DNA of 64,000 nt from Bacteroidota bacterium (GTDB lineage: Bacteria; Bacteroidota; Bacteroidia; Sphingobacteriales; Sphingobacteriaceae): assembly GCA_023427985.1 (NCBI GenBank), contig JAEYZM010000012.1:1-64000 (forward strand), given 5' to 3'. The translations under genes and the position numbers were made by a program. Shown in pieces: positions 25,133-34,654 of this stretch. Each line of letters opens with the position of its first letter. The first letter of the stretch is position 1. The notes under the pieces are model-generated. The model did not search any database. It had not been told where the DNA came from and saw only the letters and a program-made list of their open reading frames with translations.

Positions 25133-27030
25133 TACGCGCGTTTGTTATTACCCTCCACATAATTAATAAAGGCATTATTCACTACCCTCATTCCACCCGG
25201 TGTTGGGAAATCTCCTGAGAAATACCAGTCGCCCAAATTCTCTGGACATGCGGTATGCAAATCTTCGAGGCTTTGATAGATCACTTCTACTTCTGCATGA
25301 ATATCGTCTGGACGAACAATCTCTGCAATCTTTTTAGAAATTTCTTCTGCTGTAAATGGTTTGTAAATATCTTTTACGAAATTTCTGATTTCTTCTTTTG
25401 GCAAATGTTCTTGTGCTTTACATTTTTCGTAGGTCTCTTGTATCAAAGATTCCATGCCTTTGTCTTTCAACAATTCAATAGCAGCTGTAAAGGCAACAAA
25501 CTCTCCCATCCTACTCATGTCAATTCCATAACAGTCGGGATAACGTATTTGTGGTGCCGATGATACGATGATAATTTTCTTAGGCCCTAATCTATCTAAA
25601 ATGCGCAAGATGCTTTGTTTTAAAGTGGTTCCGCGAACAATAGAATCGTCTAAGACTACTAAATTATCGACGCCTTTTTTAATCACTCCATAGGTTGTAT
25701 CGTACACATGCGCTACCATATCTTTACGATCTGCATCTTGTGTGATGAAGGTACGCAACTTCACATCTTTCAAAGTAATCTTCTCAACTCGCGGTGCCAT
25801 CATCAATAATTTCTCTAACTTTTGATTGTCGAGTTCATGCTGATGATTCAGAATTTTTTCTTTCTGATATTGCTTGATGTATTTATGCACGCCTTCTACC
25901 ATTCCATAAAACGCTACTTCTGCAGTGTTTGGAATATAAGAGAATACGGTGTTCTCTAAATCGTGATTTACCGAATCTAAAATCTTGTCGACTAATAATC
26001 GGCCCAATTGCTTACGCTCTCTATAGATCGATGCATCGTTCCCTCTTGAAAAATAAATGCGTTCAAAGGAACATGATTTTCTTTCCAAAGGTTCGCGGAA
26101 CATTTGCATACTGGTATGACCATTTTTCTTAATGATCAATGCATGTCCGGGTTCAATCTCTTTTATGGATTCCAATGGAACATTGAATGCCGTTTGTATG
26201 GCTGGTCGTTCCGATGTTACCACTACCACTTCATCGTCTTCGTAATAATGAGCCGGACGGATTCCCGATGGATCGCGCATCACAAATGCATCGCCATGTC
26301 CAATCATTCCGCAAATGGTATAACCACCGTCCCAACTTTTTGCAGAACGTGTTAGTACATTGTTCACATCGAGATGCTCTGCAATCAATTTAGAAATCTC
26401 TACGTTCGAATGTCCTAATGATTTATAATAATCGAATAATTTCTGATTTTCGTCGTCTAAAAAATGTCCAATCTTTTCCAAAACCGTTACCGTATCGGCT
26501 TTCTCTTTCGGATGCTGACCCAATTCATACAATTGCTCCAACAACTCGTTCACATTGGTCATATTGAAATTACCCGCCACAATTAAGTTACGCGTAATCC
26601 AATTATTTTGTCTTAAAAAAGGATGACATTGTTCAATGCTGTTTCCACCAAAAGTACCGTAGCGTAAATGTCCCAATAACAATTCGGCCACATAAGGCGC
26701 ATTGGCTTTCAACCATTCAGGATCCTGAAATTTTATTGGATCGTTGGCTTCTACTTCTATCAATCGATGATGTATGTGCTCAAAAATTTCGGGCACCGCA
26801 TTTTTACTCGGCGATCGATGCCTCGAAATGTAGCGCTCACCAGGAGGCACATCCAATTTAATGGTAGCCACTCCCGCCCCGTCTTGTCCACGGTTCTGTT
26901 GTTTCGACATCAACAAATACAGTTTGTTGAGCCCATAAAGAGCCGTACCGTATTTTTCCTGATAAAAGTTGAGAGGTTTTTTGAGTCTGATAAGCGCGAT
27001 ACCGCACTCATGTTTGATAGAATCACTCAT
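25129..27030 (-). CDS. purF: Amidophosphoribosyltransferase, long Bacteroidota form
   Basis: A 633-residue enzyme catalysing the first step of purine synthesis (PRPP plus glutamine to phosphoribosylamine). ATG 27030 gives MSDSIKHECGIAL, where Cys9 would become the N-terminal nucleophile after removal of an 8-residue propeptide. QQNRGQDGAG and LLLGHLRYGTFG belong to the Ntn glutaminase; VVLDDSIVRGTTL is the PRPP-binding loop. It is about 130 residues longer than the E. coli enzyme, as in other Bacteroidota. TATCTTTG at 27049-27056 is a likely promoter box. Confidence 0.95.
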   Translation of the reverse strand: MSDSIKHECGIALIRLKKPLNFYQEKYGTALYGLNKLYLLMSKQQNRGQDGAGVATIKLDVPPGERYISRHRSPSKNAVPEIFEHIHHRLIEVEANDPIKFQDPEWLKANAPYVAELLLGHLRYGTFGGNSIEQCHPFLRQNNWITRNLIVAGNFNMTNVNELLEQLYELGQHPKEKADTVTVLEKIGHFLDDENQKLFDYYKSLGHSNVEISKLIAEHLDVNNVLTRSAKSWDGGYTICGMIGHGDAFVMRDPSGIRPAHYYEDDEVVVVTSERPAIQTAFNVPLESIKEIEPGHALIIKKNGHTSMQMFREPLERKSCSFERIYFSRGNDASIYRERKQLGRLLVDKILDSVNHDLENTVFSYIPNTAEVAFYGMVEGVHKYIKQYQKEKILNHQHELDNQKLEKLLMMAPRVEKITLKDVKLRTFITQDADRKDMVAHVYDTTYGVIKKGVDNLVVLDDSIVRGTTLKQSILRILDRLGPKKIIIVSSAPQIRYPDCYGIDMSRMGEFVAFTAAIELLKDKGMESLIQETYEKCKAQEHLPKEEIRNFVKDIYKPFTAEEISKKIAEIVRPDDIHAEVEVIYQSLEDLHTACPENLGDWYFSGDFPTPGGMRVVNNAFINYVEGNNKRAY

Positions 27031-27048
27031 TGCTTGTTCACTAAGGCA

Positions 27049-27056
27049 CAAAGATA
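27049..27056 (-). promoter_or_regulatory. Minus-7 box upstream of purF
   Basis: Minus-strand TATCTTTG, matching TAnnTTTG and identical to the guaA box, 18 bases before the ATG. It lies in the short gap downstream of nuoN. The nearest TTTG upstream (27082-27085) is slightly too far for an ideal minus-33 element. Confidence 0.5.
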
Positions 27057-27066
27057 GACATTATTT

Positions 27067-28557
27067 TTAGAATAAGCTTATCAAAAAGTTCGGGAAAACT
27101 CCAAAAATAATTAATGCAAACACCAATACATACACAACAATACGCTCTGTATTAAAGCCTTGCAGCGCTTCTCCCCTCGGTTCCCATTGTGCCGATGTGT
27201 CTTTCAAAAAAATCGACTTAGCGATGTTAAAATAATAGAACAGTGAAATCACCGTATTCAATGCTGCCGCAATCAATAAGATGAGTACCGATGTGTTAGC
27301 GCTTTGTATATAGTGTTCGAACGCAGCGGAGAACACATAAAACTTCGCGATGAAGCCCGCCAATGGCGGTAAGCCCACAAAGCTTCCCAATAAGATTACT
27401 ACAAGGAAGGACATCGACCTATCGCTTTTGAAAAACCCTTGTAATGCTTCTAAATCGTAGATGGAATATTTTTCTTCTAAGATATGTAGCACCACAAAAA
27501 TTGCAATGTTAGAAATAGCGTAAATACTTAAATAAAACCAAAGACTTTGTTCGGCAACCGTACTAAAAGAAGCGATGGCCATTAATAAATATCCGGTATG
27601 TGAAATGCTGGAGTAGGCAAAAATCCGCTTCAGATTTTTTTGTGATAGCGCACTTAAATTTCCTACGAATAAAGTGGCAATTGCAATGTACACTAAGAAA
27701 TCTACCCAAGGGAAATTGGGCCAAATCAAGCGCATGTTTTGCCAATCGTGACTAAAACTCTTACTAAAATTTAATAGCAATGCAAAGCCTGCAATTTTGG
27801 GCAAGGTGCTAATAAGTGCAAGTACTTTGGGCTCCGCACCTTCGTACACATCGGGCACAAAATAATGCATAGGGAATGCAGAAATTTTATACAGCAATCC
27901 CGCGATGAAAAATACGATTGGCAATACGAGTCGGCCCGACTCTACTTTAGATAGCGTACTTAAAAAACTAGAATTCAATTGTAAGTCCCCACTGAACTGA
28001 TAAATTCCACTAAGGCCCCATAACATTATGGCAGATGCCATAATGCCGTAAAGTATATATTTTACTGATGATTCGGCTCTTCTGTTGTTCCTAATAGAAT
28101 AAGCGATATAGATATAAGATATTAAAGACAGGAATTCTACACCAATCACGTACATCAACAAATGATTGCTGAAAATCATAAAATTGCTCGCCATTAAAAA
28201 TACTGGGAACAAATACAGGAGTTCGGGTTGTAATTTATTTCGTTTGAACAAATTGATGCAAACAATAAAACACAACATACAAGCGATACTTGCAATGATT
28301 GAAATATTGATGGCACTTTCGTGAAGCTTTAAAAAATTATTGAACAGCAATACATCGGCAGTAAAATTCAATTTTCGTTGAATACTAAAAAACAAACTCG
28401 AGAACAATGTTGCCATCACGATAAAAGGCAGCATAGATTTTCTACGAAGAAACACATCGACACAAAGCGATAGCAGGAAACCCAAGCAGAGCAAGAGTTC
28501 TGGGAGTATGGATCCTAGACTAGACTGTGTGGATTGTATGAGTTCGAGTACCTGCAT
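27067..28557 (-). CDS. nuoN: NADH-quinone oxidoreductase subunit N
   Basis: A 496-residue antiporter-like subunit of the complex I membrane arm, with 14 predicted helices. YVIGVEFLSLISYIYIAY carries the conserved TM5 Glu, and LKRIFAYSSISHTGYLLM the conserved Lys/His helix-8 block that takes part in proton transfer. It is the last gene of nuoHIJKLMN, 1 base after nuoM, all on the minus strand. Confidence 0.93.
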   Translation of the reverse strand: MQVLELIQSTQSSLGSILPELLLCLGFLLSLCVDVFLRRKSMLPFIVMATLFSSLFFSIQRKLNFTADVLLFNNFLKLHESAINISIIASIACMLCFIVCINLFKRNKLQPELLYLFPVFLMASNFMIFSNHLLMYVIGVEFLSLISYIYIAYSIRNNRRAESSVKYILYGIMASAIMLWGLSGIYQFSGDLQLNSSFLSTLSKVESGRLVLPIVFFIAGLLYKISAFPMHYFVPDVYEGAEPKVLALISTLPKIAGFALLLNFSKSFSHDWQNMRLIWPNFPWVDFLVYIAIATLFVGNLSALSQKNLKRIFAYSSISHTGYLLMAIASFSTVAEQSLWFYLSIYAISNIAIFVVLHILEEKYSIYDLEALQGFFKSDRSMSFLVVILLGSFVGLPPLAGFIAKFYVFSAAFEHYIQSANTSVLILLIAAALNTVISLFYYFNIAKSIFLKDTSAQWEPRGEALQGFNTERIVVYVLVFALIIFGVFPNFLISLF

Positions 28558-28558
28558 G

Positions 28559-30172
28559 TTATGAAATGGATTTCAAATGATGGAGATAAGAATAGCCTTT
28601 TGAAAATATTTTTTGGATGTACGTATTGATGTCGGCATTACTTAAATCAAACAATACCGAAGGAAAAATTCCAATAAATAAAGTTATGATGCTAAGCAAA
28701 ATTAAAACAAGGAATTCAGTTGAATTGATATCTGTTAATTCCATATTCCAACTCGCTAATTTGAATCGTTTTTCACCGAAGAACATACGTTGCAAAGTCC
28801 AAAGGAAATAAGCGGCACCGAGTAAAATTCCGAATGCAGAAAGTATGGCCATCCATTGAGGTACCATGGCATTTAATGCATACGATTTGAAAGCACCGAG
28901 TAGTGTGAAGACTTCGGCAATAAAGCCTGAAAAGCCCGGCAGTCCTAGGGATGCGAAGAAGGCGATTACAATAAACACGGTGTACTTGGGCATTTGTTGT
29001 GCAAGGCCTCTGAAGTTTGCAATCTCTCGATCGTGTACACGTGTGTAGAGTATGCCGACTAAATAAAACAACATCGAAGATAAAATTCCATGCGAGAACA
29101 ATTGATAAATGGCACCGTTCATTCCTTCTGCTGTGAGCGATGCAAGTCCAATTAAAACGAAGCCCATATGAGATACGGACGAATAGGCAATGAGTCGTTT
29201 TAAATCGGCCGATGCCATTGCATTAAATGCACCGTATATAATTGATATCGTTCCGAGCAATGCAATCCAATATGAAAAATGTATCGCAGCATCGGGAAAA
29301 ATTCCGTAGCAAATTCTGATGATGGCATAGGCACCTATTTTCAATAAAATTCCTGCAAGTATAATGGATACAGGCGTTGGTGCTTCAACGTGTGCATCGG
29401 GCAACCAAGTATGGAAAGGCACGATGGGAACCTTAATGGCAAAGCCAATAAACAATACGATGAAGGCAAGGTATCGGCTTGAATAACTGAAGATACTCGC
29501 ATAATCGGAATACGGACCAAGGAAAGAATCGCGTGTATAATTTTGCGCATCCATCATGTATAAAATGTTGAAACTATGTGCCCCTGTTTGCGGATCGGCA
29601 ACTGAGAAATACAATCCCAACATCACCAATAATATAAACACCGAACCAAATAAAGTGTACAGGAAAAATTTTATGGATGCATACTCTCTGTTTGCACCGC
29701 CCCACATACCGATGAGGAAATAGAGTGGCAAGAGCATGAGCTCATAAAAAATATAAAACAAAAAGAAATCGAGTGCGGCAAATACTCCGAGGATCGACAT
29801 GTTCAATATTCCAAACAATATGAAATAGGATTTAATATTGTTTTGAATTTCAAAAGATGAAATGGCCGCAACAAAAAGTACGATACTACTCAATAAGAGC
29901 ATCGCTATAGAAATCCCATCGATACCCACATGGTAATCGATATCGAGTTTCCCAATACTTCCCAAATCCAAATCGATCCAATTTATTTTTTCGATAAATT
30001 GAAATCCCGCATCGGGCACAAACTGCATGCATAAAATTGCAGCAAGAACCATTTGAATGCTGGTCACAGCGAGATTCAAATACTTCATGCTTTGCTCGTA
30101 TTTCTTAGGCAAAAGCATAATGATTATGCTTGCTAAGAGTGGTAAAAAAATCAGGATCGAAATATTTCCCAT
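28559..30172 (-). CDS. nuoM: NADH-quinone oxidoreductase subunit M
   Basis: A 537-residue antiporter-like proton-pumping subunit. Key Glu lies in FYIFYELMLLPLYFLIGMWG; LKRLIAYSSVSHMGFVLIG and the KIGAYAIIRICYG helix are the conserved pumping channel segments. ATG 30172 is used, since the codon before it is TTG. The gene begins 3 bases after the nuoL stop, and all spacing in this operon is 11 bases or less. Confidence 0.94.
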   Translation of the reverse strand: MGNISILIFLPLLASIIIMLLPKKYEQSMKYLNLAVTSIQMVLAAILCMQFVPDAGFQFIEKINWIDLDLGSIGKLDIDYHVGIDGISIAMLLLSSIVLFVAAISSFEIQNNIKSYFILFGILNMSILGVFAALDFFLFYIFYELMLLPLYFLIGMWGGANREYASIKFFLYTLFGSVFILLVMLGLYFSVADPQTGAHSFNILYMMDAQNYTRDSFLGPYSDYASIFSYSSRYLAFIVLFIGFAIKVPIVPFHTWLPDAHVEAPTPVSIILAGILLKIGAYAIIRICYGIFPDAAIHFSYWIALLGTISIIYGAFNAMASADLKRLIAYSSVSHMGFVLIGLASLTAEGMNGAIYQLFSHGILSSMLFYLVGILYTRVHDREIANFRGLAQQMPKYTVFIVIAFFASLGLPGFSGFIAEVFTLLGAFKSYALNAMVPQWMAILSAFGILLGAAYFLWTLQRMFFGEKRFKLASWNMELTDINSTEFLVLILLSIITLFIGIFPSVLFDLSNADINTYIQKIFSKGYSYLHHLKSIS

Positions 30173-30175
30173 CAA

Positions 30176-32089
30176 TTATGATTTAATAATCCAAATGATA
30201 ATAACTAAAACTAAAATCGAAATTGCATAATACGATTGCGTTTTTCCGGTTTGAAAAGCCCGAATAAAATCGCCCAATCGTTTCATTAGCAATGCCGAGT
30301 AATTGACCGCTGCATCAACAACATATCGGTCTATAAATTCCATGAATTTTGAAATTTGTATTCCGAACGATGCACTTAAATTCACCAATCCATCAACAAT
30401 ATATTTATCGACAAAGCTCGAAAGCCTTGCTACAGCTAGTGTTAGCGGCACAATACTTTTTTGAATTGCTACATCGACATACAATTCTTTTGCCGATGTG
30501 TTAGCGATAAATCCAGTCCATTGCTTGTTGTTTTTGTAAAAATACCAGACCCAAATTATGGCTAGCATTAATACTGCAACAATGAGATAAGGTAATGCAT
30601 GAATAATTTTATAATCGTGTGCCGTTTGTGCCGATGTATTGCTAATCGTTAAGATGGATAATGGCATTAACAGCAGCAATGTGATTTTATAAATTCTTGG
30701 TTCTGCTTGTAGCTCGCTTGTACTGCTGTTTCGATTGCGTAAGAACAAGTACCAAAACATTCTTGCGACGTATAGTGCGGTTAATGCCACGCTTGCGATG
30801 TTGAGGTAGGCTGCAAATAAAAGCCAATTGTTGTTTCTACTAATGGACCAATCCAATACATGTGCTATGATGGTATCTTTGGAATAAAATCCACTGAAAA
30901 ATGGAATGCCTATTAACGAAGCTGCGGCTAAAGTAAATGCGATAAAGGTTATGGGTAGTTGTTTGCGCAGAGCTTGAGCATTGCGAATGTCTTGCGAATG
31001 CATGGTATGAATAATCACACCCGCTGCGAGGAATAAACTTGCTTTGTAAAATGCATGTGCATACAAATGGTTAAAGGCTGCGCCTTCATTGGCTGCGCCA
31101 ATGCCGCTCAACATATAGCCCAATTGTGAGATGGTGGAGTATGCTAAAATCTTTTTAAGGTCGTATTGTTTTAGTGCAACAAATGCGGCCATGAAGGACG
31201 TGAATGCTGCAAGTACGATGATGAAATTATGAACATCGATACTCAATAAAAAATGCAAACGGATGAGTAAATAAATTCCAGCGATGACCATGGTTGCTGC
31301 GTGGATTAATGCAGAGATAGGCGTTGGTCCTTCCATAGCATCGGGCAACCAGATGTGTAATGGGAATTGTGCCGACTTTGCAATGACAGCGATGAGGAAG
31401 CAGAATCCAGAAATGTTTAAGAGATTTTGTTTCTCGATGCTTAAGTTTTTAAATACTTCGAACTGATATTCTTTTAACAATTGGTAGTCGAAGGTATTGT
31501 ACACACTCAATAAAATCATGAGTCCTGCAAGGAATCCGATATCGCCGATGCGGTTTACGATAAATGCATTTTTATTGGCAAGCACTGCCGATTGTTTTTG
31601 CGTCCAGAATCCTATGAGTAAATACGAACAAAATCCAACCAACTCCCAAGCGATGTATGTAATAAATAAATTACTACTTAAAACCAAGGTCACCATGGCG
31701 AATACAAAGAGTTGTATGTAAGCAAAAAACCTCGCATACTTTTCTTCTTTACGCATGTATTCAATAGAGTAAAGCATCACCATACTTGCAATGAAAGAAA
31801 TCATGGCAATCATTTGTATGCTAATGGCATCAACACTAAAGCTGGCTTGAATGCTTAAGCTTTCAAAATGTATCCAGTTGAAATAAATGCTCTGTTTCGC
31901 TTCTACATCGACATAGATCCAAGTCAAAATAGAAATCAGCAATAAGGAAGCTGTTGGAAGAAAACTTAAAAGATGTAAGATTTTTTTTGAGCGTATAAAA
32001 AAGCTCGGGATAAAAAACAGCAATGCCATAAGTAGCACTATGAGGTAGCTGTTTAATACATTCGAACTGTTTGCAAAAAATTCCAACAT
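30176..32089 (-). CDS. nuoL: NADH-quinone oxidoreductase subunit L
   Basis: A 637-residue distal antiporter-like subunit. IAWELVGFCSYLLIGFW has the conserved Glu; LIHAATMVIAGIYLL and LKKILAYSTISQLGYML are pump-channel segments. After about residue 540 comes the long lateral helix and terminal anchoring helix typical of NuoL. In this region a short motif appears twice, VDKYIVDGLVN and IDRYVVDAAVN, about 28 residues apart. Confidence 0.95.
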   Translation of the reverse strand: MLEFFANSSNVLNSYLIVLLMALLFFIPSFFIRSKKILHLLSFLPTASLLLISILTWIYVDVEAKQSIYFNWIHFESLSIQASFSVDAISIQMIAMISFIASMVMLYSIEYMRKEEKYARFFAYIQLFVFAMVTLVLSSNLFITYIAWELVGFCSYLLIGFWTQKQSAVLANKNAFIVNRIGDIGFLAGLMILLSVYNTFDYQLLKEYQFEVFKNLSIEKQNLLNISGFCFLIAVIAKSAQFPLHIWLPDAMEGPTPISALIHAATMVIAGIYLLIRLHFLLSIDVHNFIIVLAAFTSFMAAFVALKQYDLKKILAYSTISQLGYMLSGIGAANEGAAFNHLYAHAFYKASLFLAAGVIIHTMHSQDIRNAQALRKQLPITFIAFTLAAASLIGIPFFSGFYSKDTIIAHVLDWSISRNNNWLLFAAYLNIASVALTALYVARMFWYLFLRNRNSSTSELQAEPRIYKITLLLLMPLSILTISNTSAQTAHDYKIIHALPYLIVAVLMLAIIWVWYFYKNNKQWTGFIANTSAKELYVDVAIQKSIVPLTLAVARLSSFVDKYIVDGLVNLSASFGIQISKFMEFIDRYVVDAAVNYSALLMKRLGDFIRAFQTGKTQSYYAISILVLVIIIWIIKS

Positions 32090-32090
32090 C

Positions 32091-32399
32091 TTAATTTTTT
32101 AATTTATTTATCTTATCGGGATTAATGGTATTTAAATATTTGTATGCTTTCACGATGATGGCCAAGGCAAGAGCGACAGAGACTGCCGACAAAACCATGG
32201 CGAATAAACTGGTGATTTGTCCTTCGTTTTTATTGTGCACATAATCTTGAATGGCAAAATTTATTAATGCCGCATTTACCATGAGCTCCACTCCCACCAA
32301 AATCAAAATGAGATTTTTACGAGTGATGGCAGCATACAAACCGATGCAGAACAAGGCAGCCGCGAACAATTGTATCCATTGAATTTCATTAATCGCCAT
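32091..32399 (-). CDS. nuoK: NADH-quinone oxidoreductase subunit K
   Basis: A 102-residue, three-helix membrane subunit. LVGVELMVNAALINFA contains the conserved Glu38 that links the quinone-coupling axis to the antiporter subunits. Its start overlaps the nuoJ stop by 11 bases, indicating translational coupling. Confidence 0.95.
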   Translation of the reverse strand: MAINEIQWIQLFAAALFCIGLYAAITRKNLILILVGVELMVNAALINFAIQDYVHNKNEGQITSLFAMVLSAVSVALALAIIVKAYKYLNTINPDKINKLKN

Positions 32400-32916
32400 G
32401 CGCAGTAGCCCCCTTTCTATTGATTATGGAAACGCCCATCAATGCCACCAACAAAACTAGCGACACCAATTCAAAAGCCAAGGTATACTTACTAAACAAT
32501 GCGATACCGATGGACTTGATATCTCTTATATGTGCTTCATTATTGATTTTGCTCAGTGGATGTTGAAGTATATCCATCGACATAAAAACAAACAATGCCA
32601 AACATGCGATGGCTGTAAAAATTTTCGTATAACTTAATGCTGTATTTTTTTGTTCCGATGTTTGAACGCTATCGGAAAGAAATTCTCGATTGGAAAGCAT
32701 GATGGCGAAGACCATGACCACGATAATTCCACCGATGTAAATCATCAGATGTGAGATGGCTAAAAATTCCGCTGCACAAAAAACGAGGATGGCCGATACG
32801 CAGAAAAATGTTGCGAACATGGCGAAGACTGCGCGCACTAAGACTCCTGTGCTTACCGCATAAATGCCTGCTAAAATTCCGAGCGCCAAAAACACAAATA
32901 AGACGATGCTAAGCAT
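32389..32916 (-). CDS. nuoJ: NADH-quinone oxidoreductase subunit J
   Basis: A 175-residue subunit with five predicted helices. The helix ISHLMIYIGGIIVVMVFAIM is the conserved TM3, where a pi-bulge helix takes part in the open/closed transition. It overlaps nuoI by 8 bases and nuoK by 11. Confidence 0.94.
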   Translation of the reverse strand: MLSIVLFVFLALGILAGIYAVSTGVLVRAVFAMFATFFCVSAILVFCAAEFLAISHLMIYIGGIIVVMVFAIMLSNREFLSDSVQTSEQKNTALSYTKIFTAIACLALFVFMSMDILQHPLSKINNEAHIRDIKSIGIALFSKYTLAFELVSLVLLVALMGVSIINRKGATAHGD

Positions 32917-33511
32917 TGCTAGAACCCTCCTCTTTATTTGCTTGTGCAGCTTTAAGCGCTGCCTCTTTCGCAGCCTTTTTCTCTGCTTCTACCTTCGCTA
33001 ATTTTTGTCGACTTATTTCCGCTTCCTCTTCCGTCATCGTAGAAAAATGATAGTTCATCGCTTCCACATTATTCAAAGTCACATCGTATTCATCCGTCAT
33101 AATGATGCATTCCGTTGGACAAACAATGGTACACAAACCACAGAACATACACTTGGCCATATCGATGTCGAACTTCGCAGCATACAAACGTTTCGTAGTA
33201 CCATCGGAAGTTTTACCAATCTCTTCAGTAGCCTTTATAGATATTATGTCGATGCAATCCACCGGGCAAATTTTTGCGCATAAATCGCAGACAATACAAT
33301 CGTCGATTTCTACGTGCAATTGATTTCTAGAATTATCGGGCAAGGGTAATTTCACATGCGGATAGCGCAAGGTGCTGGTGGTATCGTTACGTTCCTCAAA
33401 ATAATTTTTATCCTGGATAGAAGTTTTGATAGACTTCGATCTCCTGAACAAATGTTTTAGAGTGAGCGTTAAGCCTTTCCAAAGCGAACCATATGTTGTG
33501 TTTTTTGCCAA
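32909..33511 (-). CDS. nuoI: NADH-quinone oxidoreductase subunit I, 8Fe ferredoxin
   Basis: A 200-residue peripheral-arm subunit carrying two [4Fe-4S] clusters (N6a, N6b). The motifs are C72xxC75xxC78xxxC82P and C121xxC124xxC127xxxC131P. The C-terminal 40 residues are a charged Ala/Lys/Glu-rich helical extension. It is the only hydrophilic complex I subunit encoded in this run and lies in the usual place after nuoH. Confidence 0.95.
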   Translation of the reverse strand: MAKNTTYGSLWKGLTLTLKHLFRRSKSIKTSIQDKNYFEERNDTTSTLRYPHVKLPLPDNSRNQLHVEIDDCIVCDLCAKICPVDCIDIISIKATEEIGKTSDGTTKRLYAAKFDIDMAKCMFCGLCTIVCPTECIIMTDEYDVTLNNVEAMNYHFSTMTEEEAEISRQKLAKVEAEKKAAKEAALKAAQANKEEGSSNA

Positions 33512-33514
33512 TGC

Positions 33515-34573
33515 TTATAAGATATAAAGTTTCCAAATTGCCGATGCGAACAAACATGCAAAGGAAATTGGGATTAATATTTTCCAACAAAAATTCATGA
33601 GTTGATCCACTCTAAAACGAGGGAGCGTCCATCGTATCCACATTTGTGCGATTACCAGCATCAATGTTTTTGCAACAATCCAGAACACACCCCAAAAAGT
33701 ACCATTGGTATATTCGGCCAATGCAAATGTGCCGATGTTAGGGAATGGCGAATTCCATGCACCAAGGAATATAATGACAAGGACCATAGAGGTTAAAAAC
33801 ATCATGGCATATTCGGCAAGGAACAAAGCACCAAATTTAAATCCCGAAAATTCGGTATGAAAGCCTGCTACCAATTCCGACTCTGCTTCTGGAATATCGA
33901 AAGGAGCACGATTCGATTCGGCCAATGAAGCGATGAAATAGATAAGCGCAGCTAGGATCAAATGCGGAGCTTGGAAAATTCCCCAAGAGAAAATTCCGCC
34001 TATGTCATTCACTTTCCAGAATCCCAAGAAGTACACATCGGCCTTCGCATAAATCCCTTGCTCATACGCAATCTCTTGCAAGTTGAGGCTTTGATACAAC
34101 ATAACACCCGCGAGGATGCTAACGCCAGCAGGTATTTCGTATGCAATGATTTGTGCGATGGAACGGATGGAGCCGAGGATGGAATATTTATTGTTCGAAG
34201 CCCAACCAGCCATGAGAATGCCCACGACTTCAATGGACACGATGGCCATGAAGTAAAACACACCTAGATTGATGTTGGAGCTGATGTAGTTCGGTGAAAA
34301 TGGCAGCACAGCGAAGCCCATGAAAACTGATGCGAAGACTAGAATTGGTGCTAGGAAGAACAAAGACTTATCGGCTTTCGTAGGCACGATGTCTTCTTTC
34401 TGCAGCATCTTTAGGATATCGGCAAAAGTTTGGAGGAGTCCGAATTTTCCGGTTTCAACGGGACCAACGCGGTCTTGTATGAGTGCAGATACTTTACGCT
34501 CAGCCCATACACCCAAGAGAGCGTATACAGCCGTAAAGGCCAATAAGGAAATGCTAATGAGGTAAAATATCAT
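33515..34573 (-). CDS. nuoH: NADH-quinone oxidoreductase subunit H
   Basis: A 352-residue eight-helix subunit that forms much of the quinone cavity. RVGPVETGKFGLLQTFADIL and AESNRAPFDIPEAESELVAG (acidic quinone-site loop) are hallmark motifs. ATG 34573 is used because the longer frame begins at TTG. It opens the operon: nuoA-G are absent upstream, where murI lies instead, so complex I genes are split into at least two loci in this genome. Confidence 0.95.
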   Translation of the reverse strand: MIFYLISISLLAFTAVYALLGVWAERKVSALIQDRVGPVETGKFGLLQTFADILKMLQKEDIVPTKADKSLFFLAPILVFASVFMGFAVLPFSPNYISSNINLGVFYFMAIVSIEVVGILMAGWASNNKYSILGSIRSIAQIIAYEIPAGVSILAGVMLYQSLNLQEIAYEQGIYAKADVYFLGFWKVNDIGGIFSWGIFQAPHLILAALIYFIASLAESNRAPFDIPEAESELVAGFHTEFSGFKFGALFLAEYAMMFLTSMVLVIIFLGAWNSPFPNIGTFALAEYTNGTFWGVFWIVAKTLMLVIAQMWIRWTLPRFRVDQLMNFCWKILIPISFACLFASAIWKLYIL

Positions 34574-34585
34574 GCTTTTGCTATT

Positions 34586-34593
34586 CAAAAGTA
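34586..34593 (-). promoter_or_regulatory. Minus-7 box upstream of nuoH
   Basis: Minus-strand TACTTTTG fits TAnnTTTG and ends 12 bases before the nuoH ATG, giving a very short leader. No clear minus-33 TTTG is seen. Confidence 0.35.
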
Positions 34594-34654
34594 TAAAAAA
34601 ATAACAAGAGTACTGATACTAAGTTTTAAACAGAATGGAATATATTCTTAGCTT

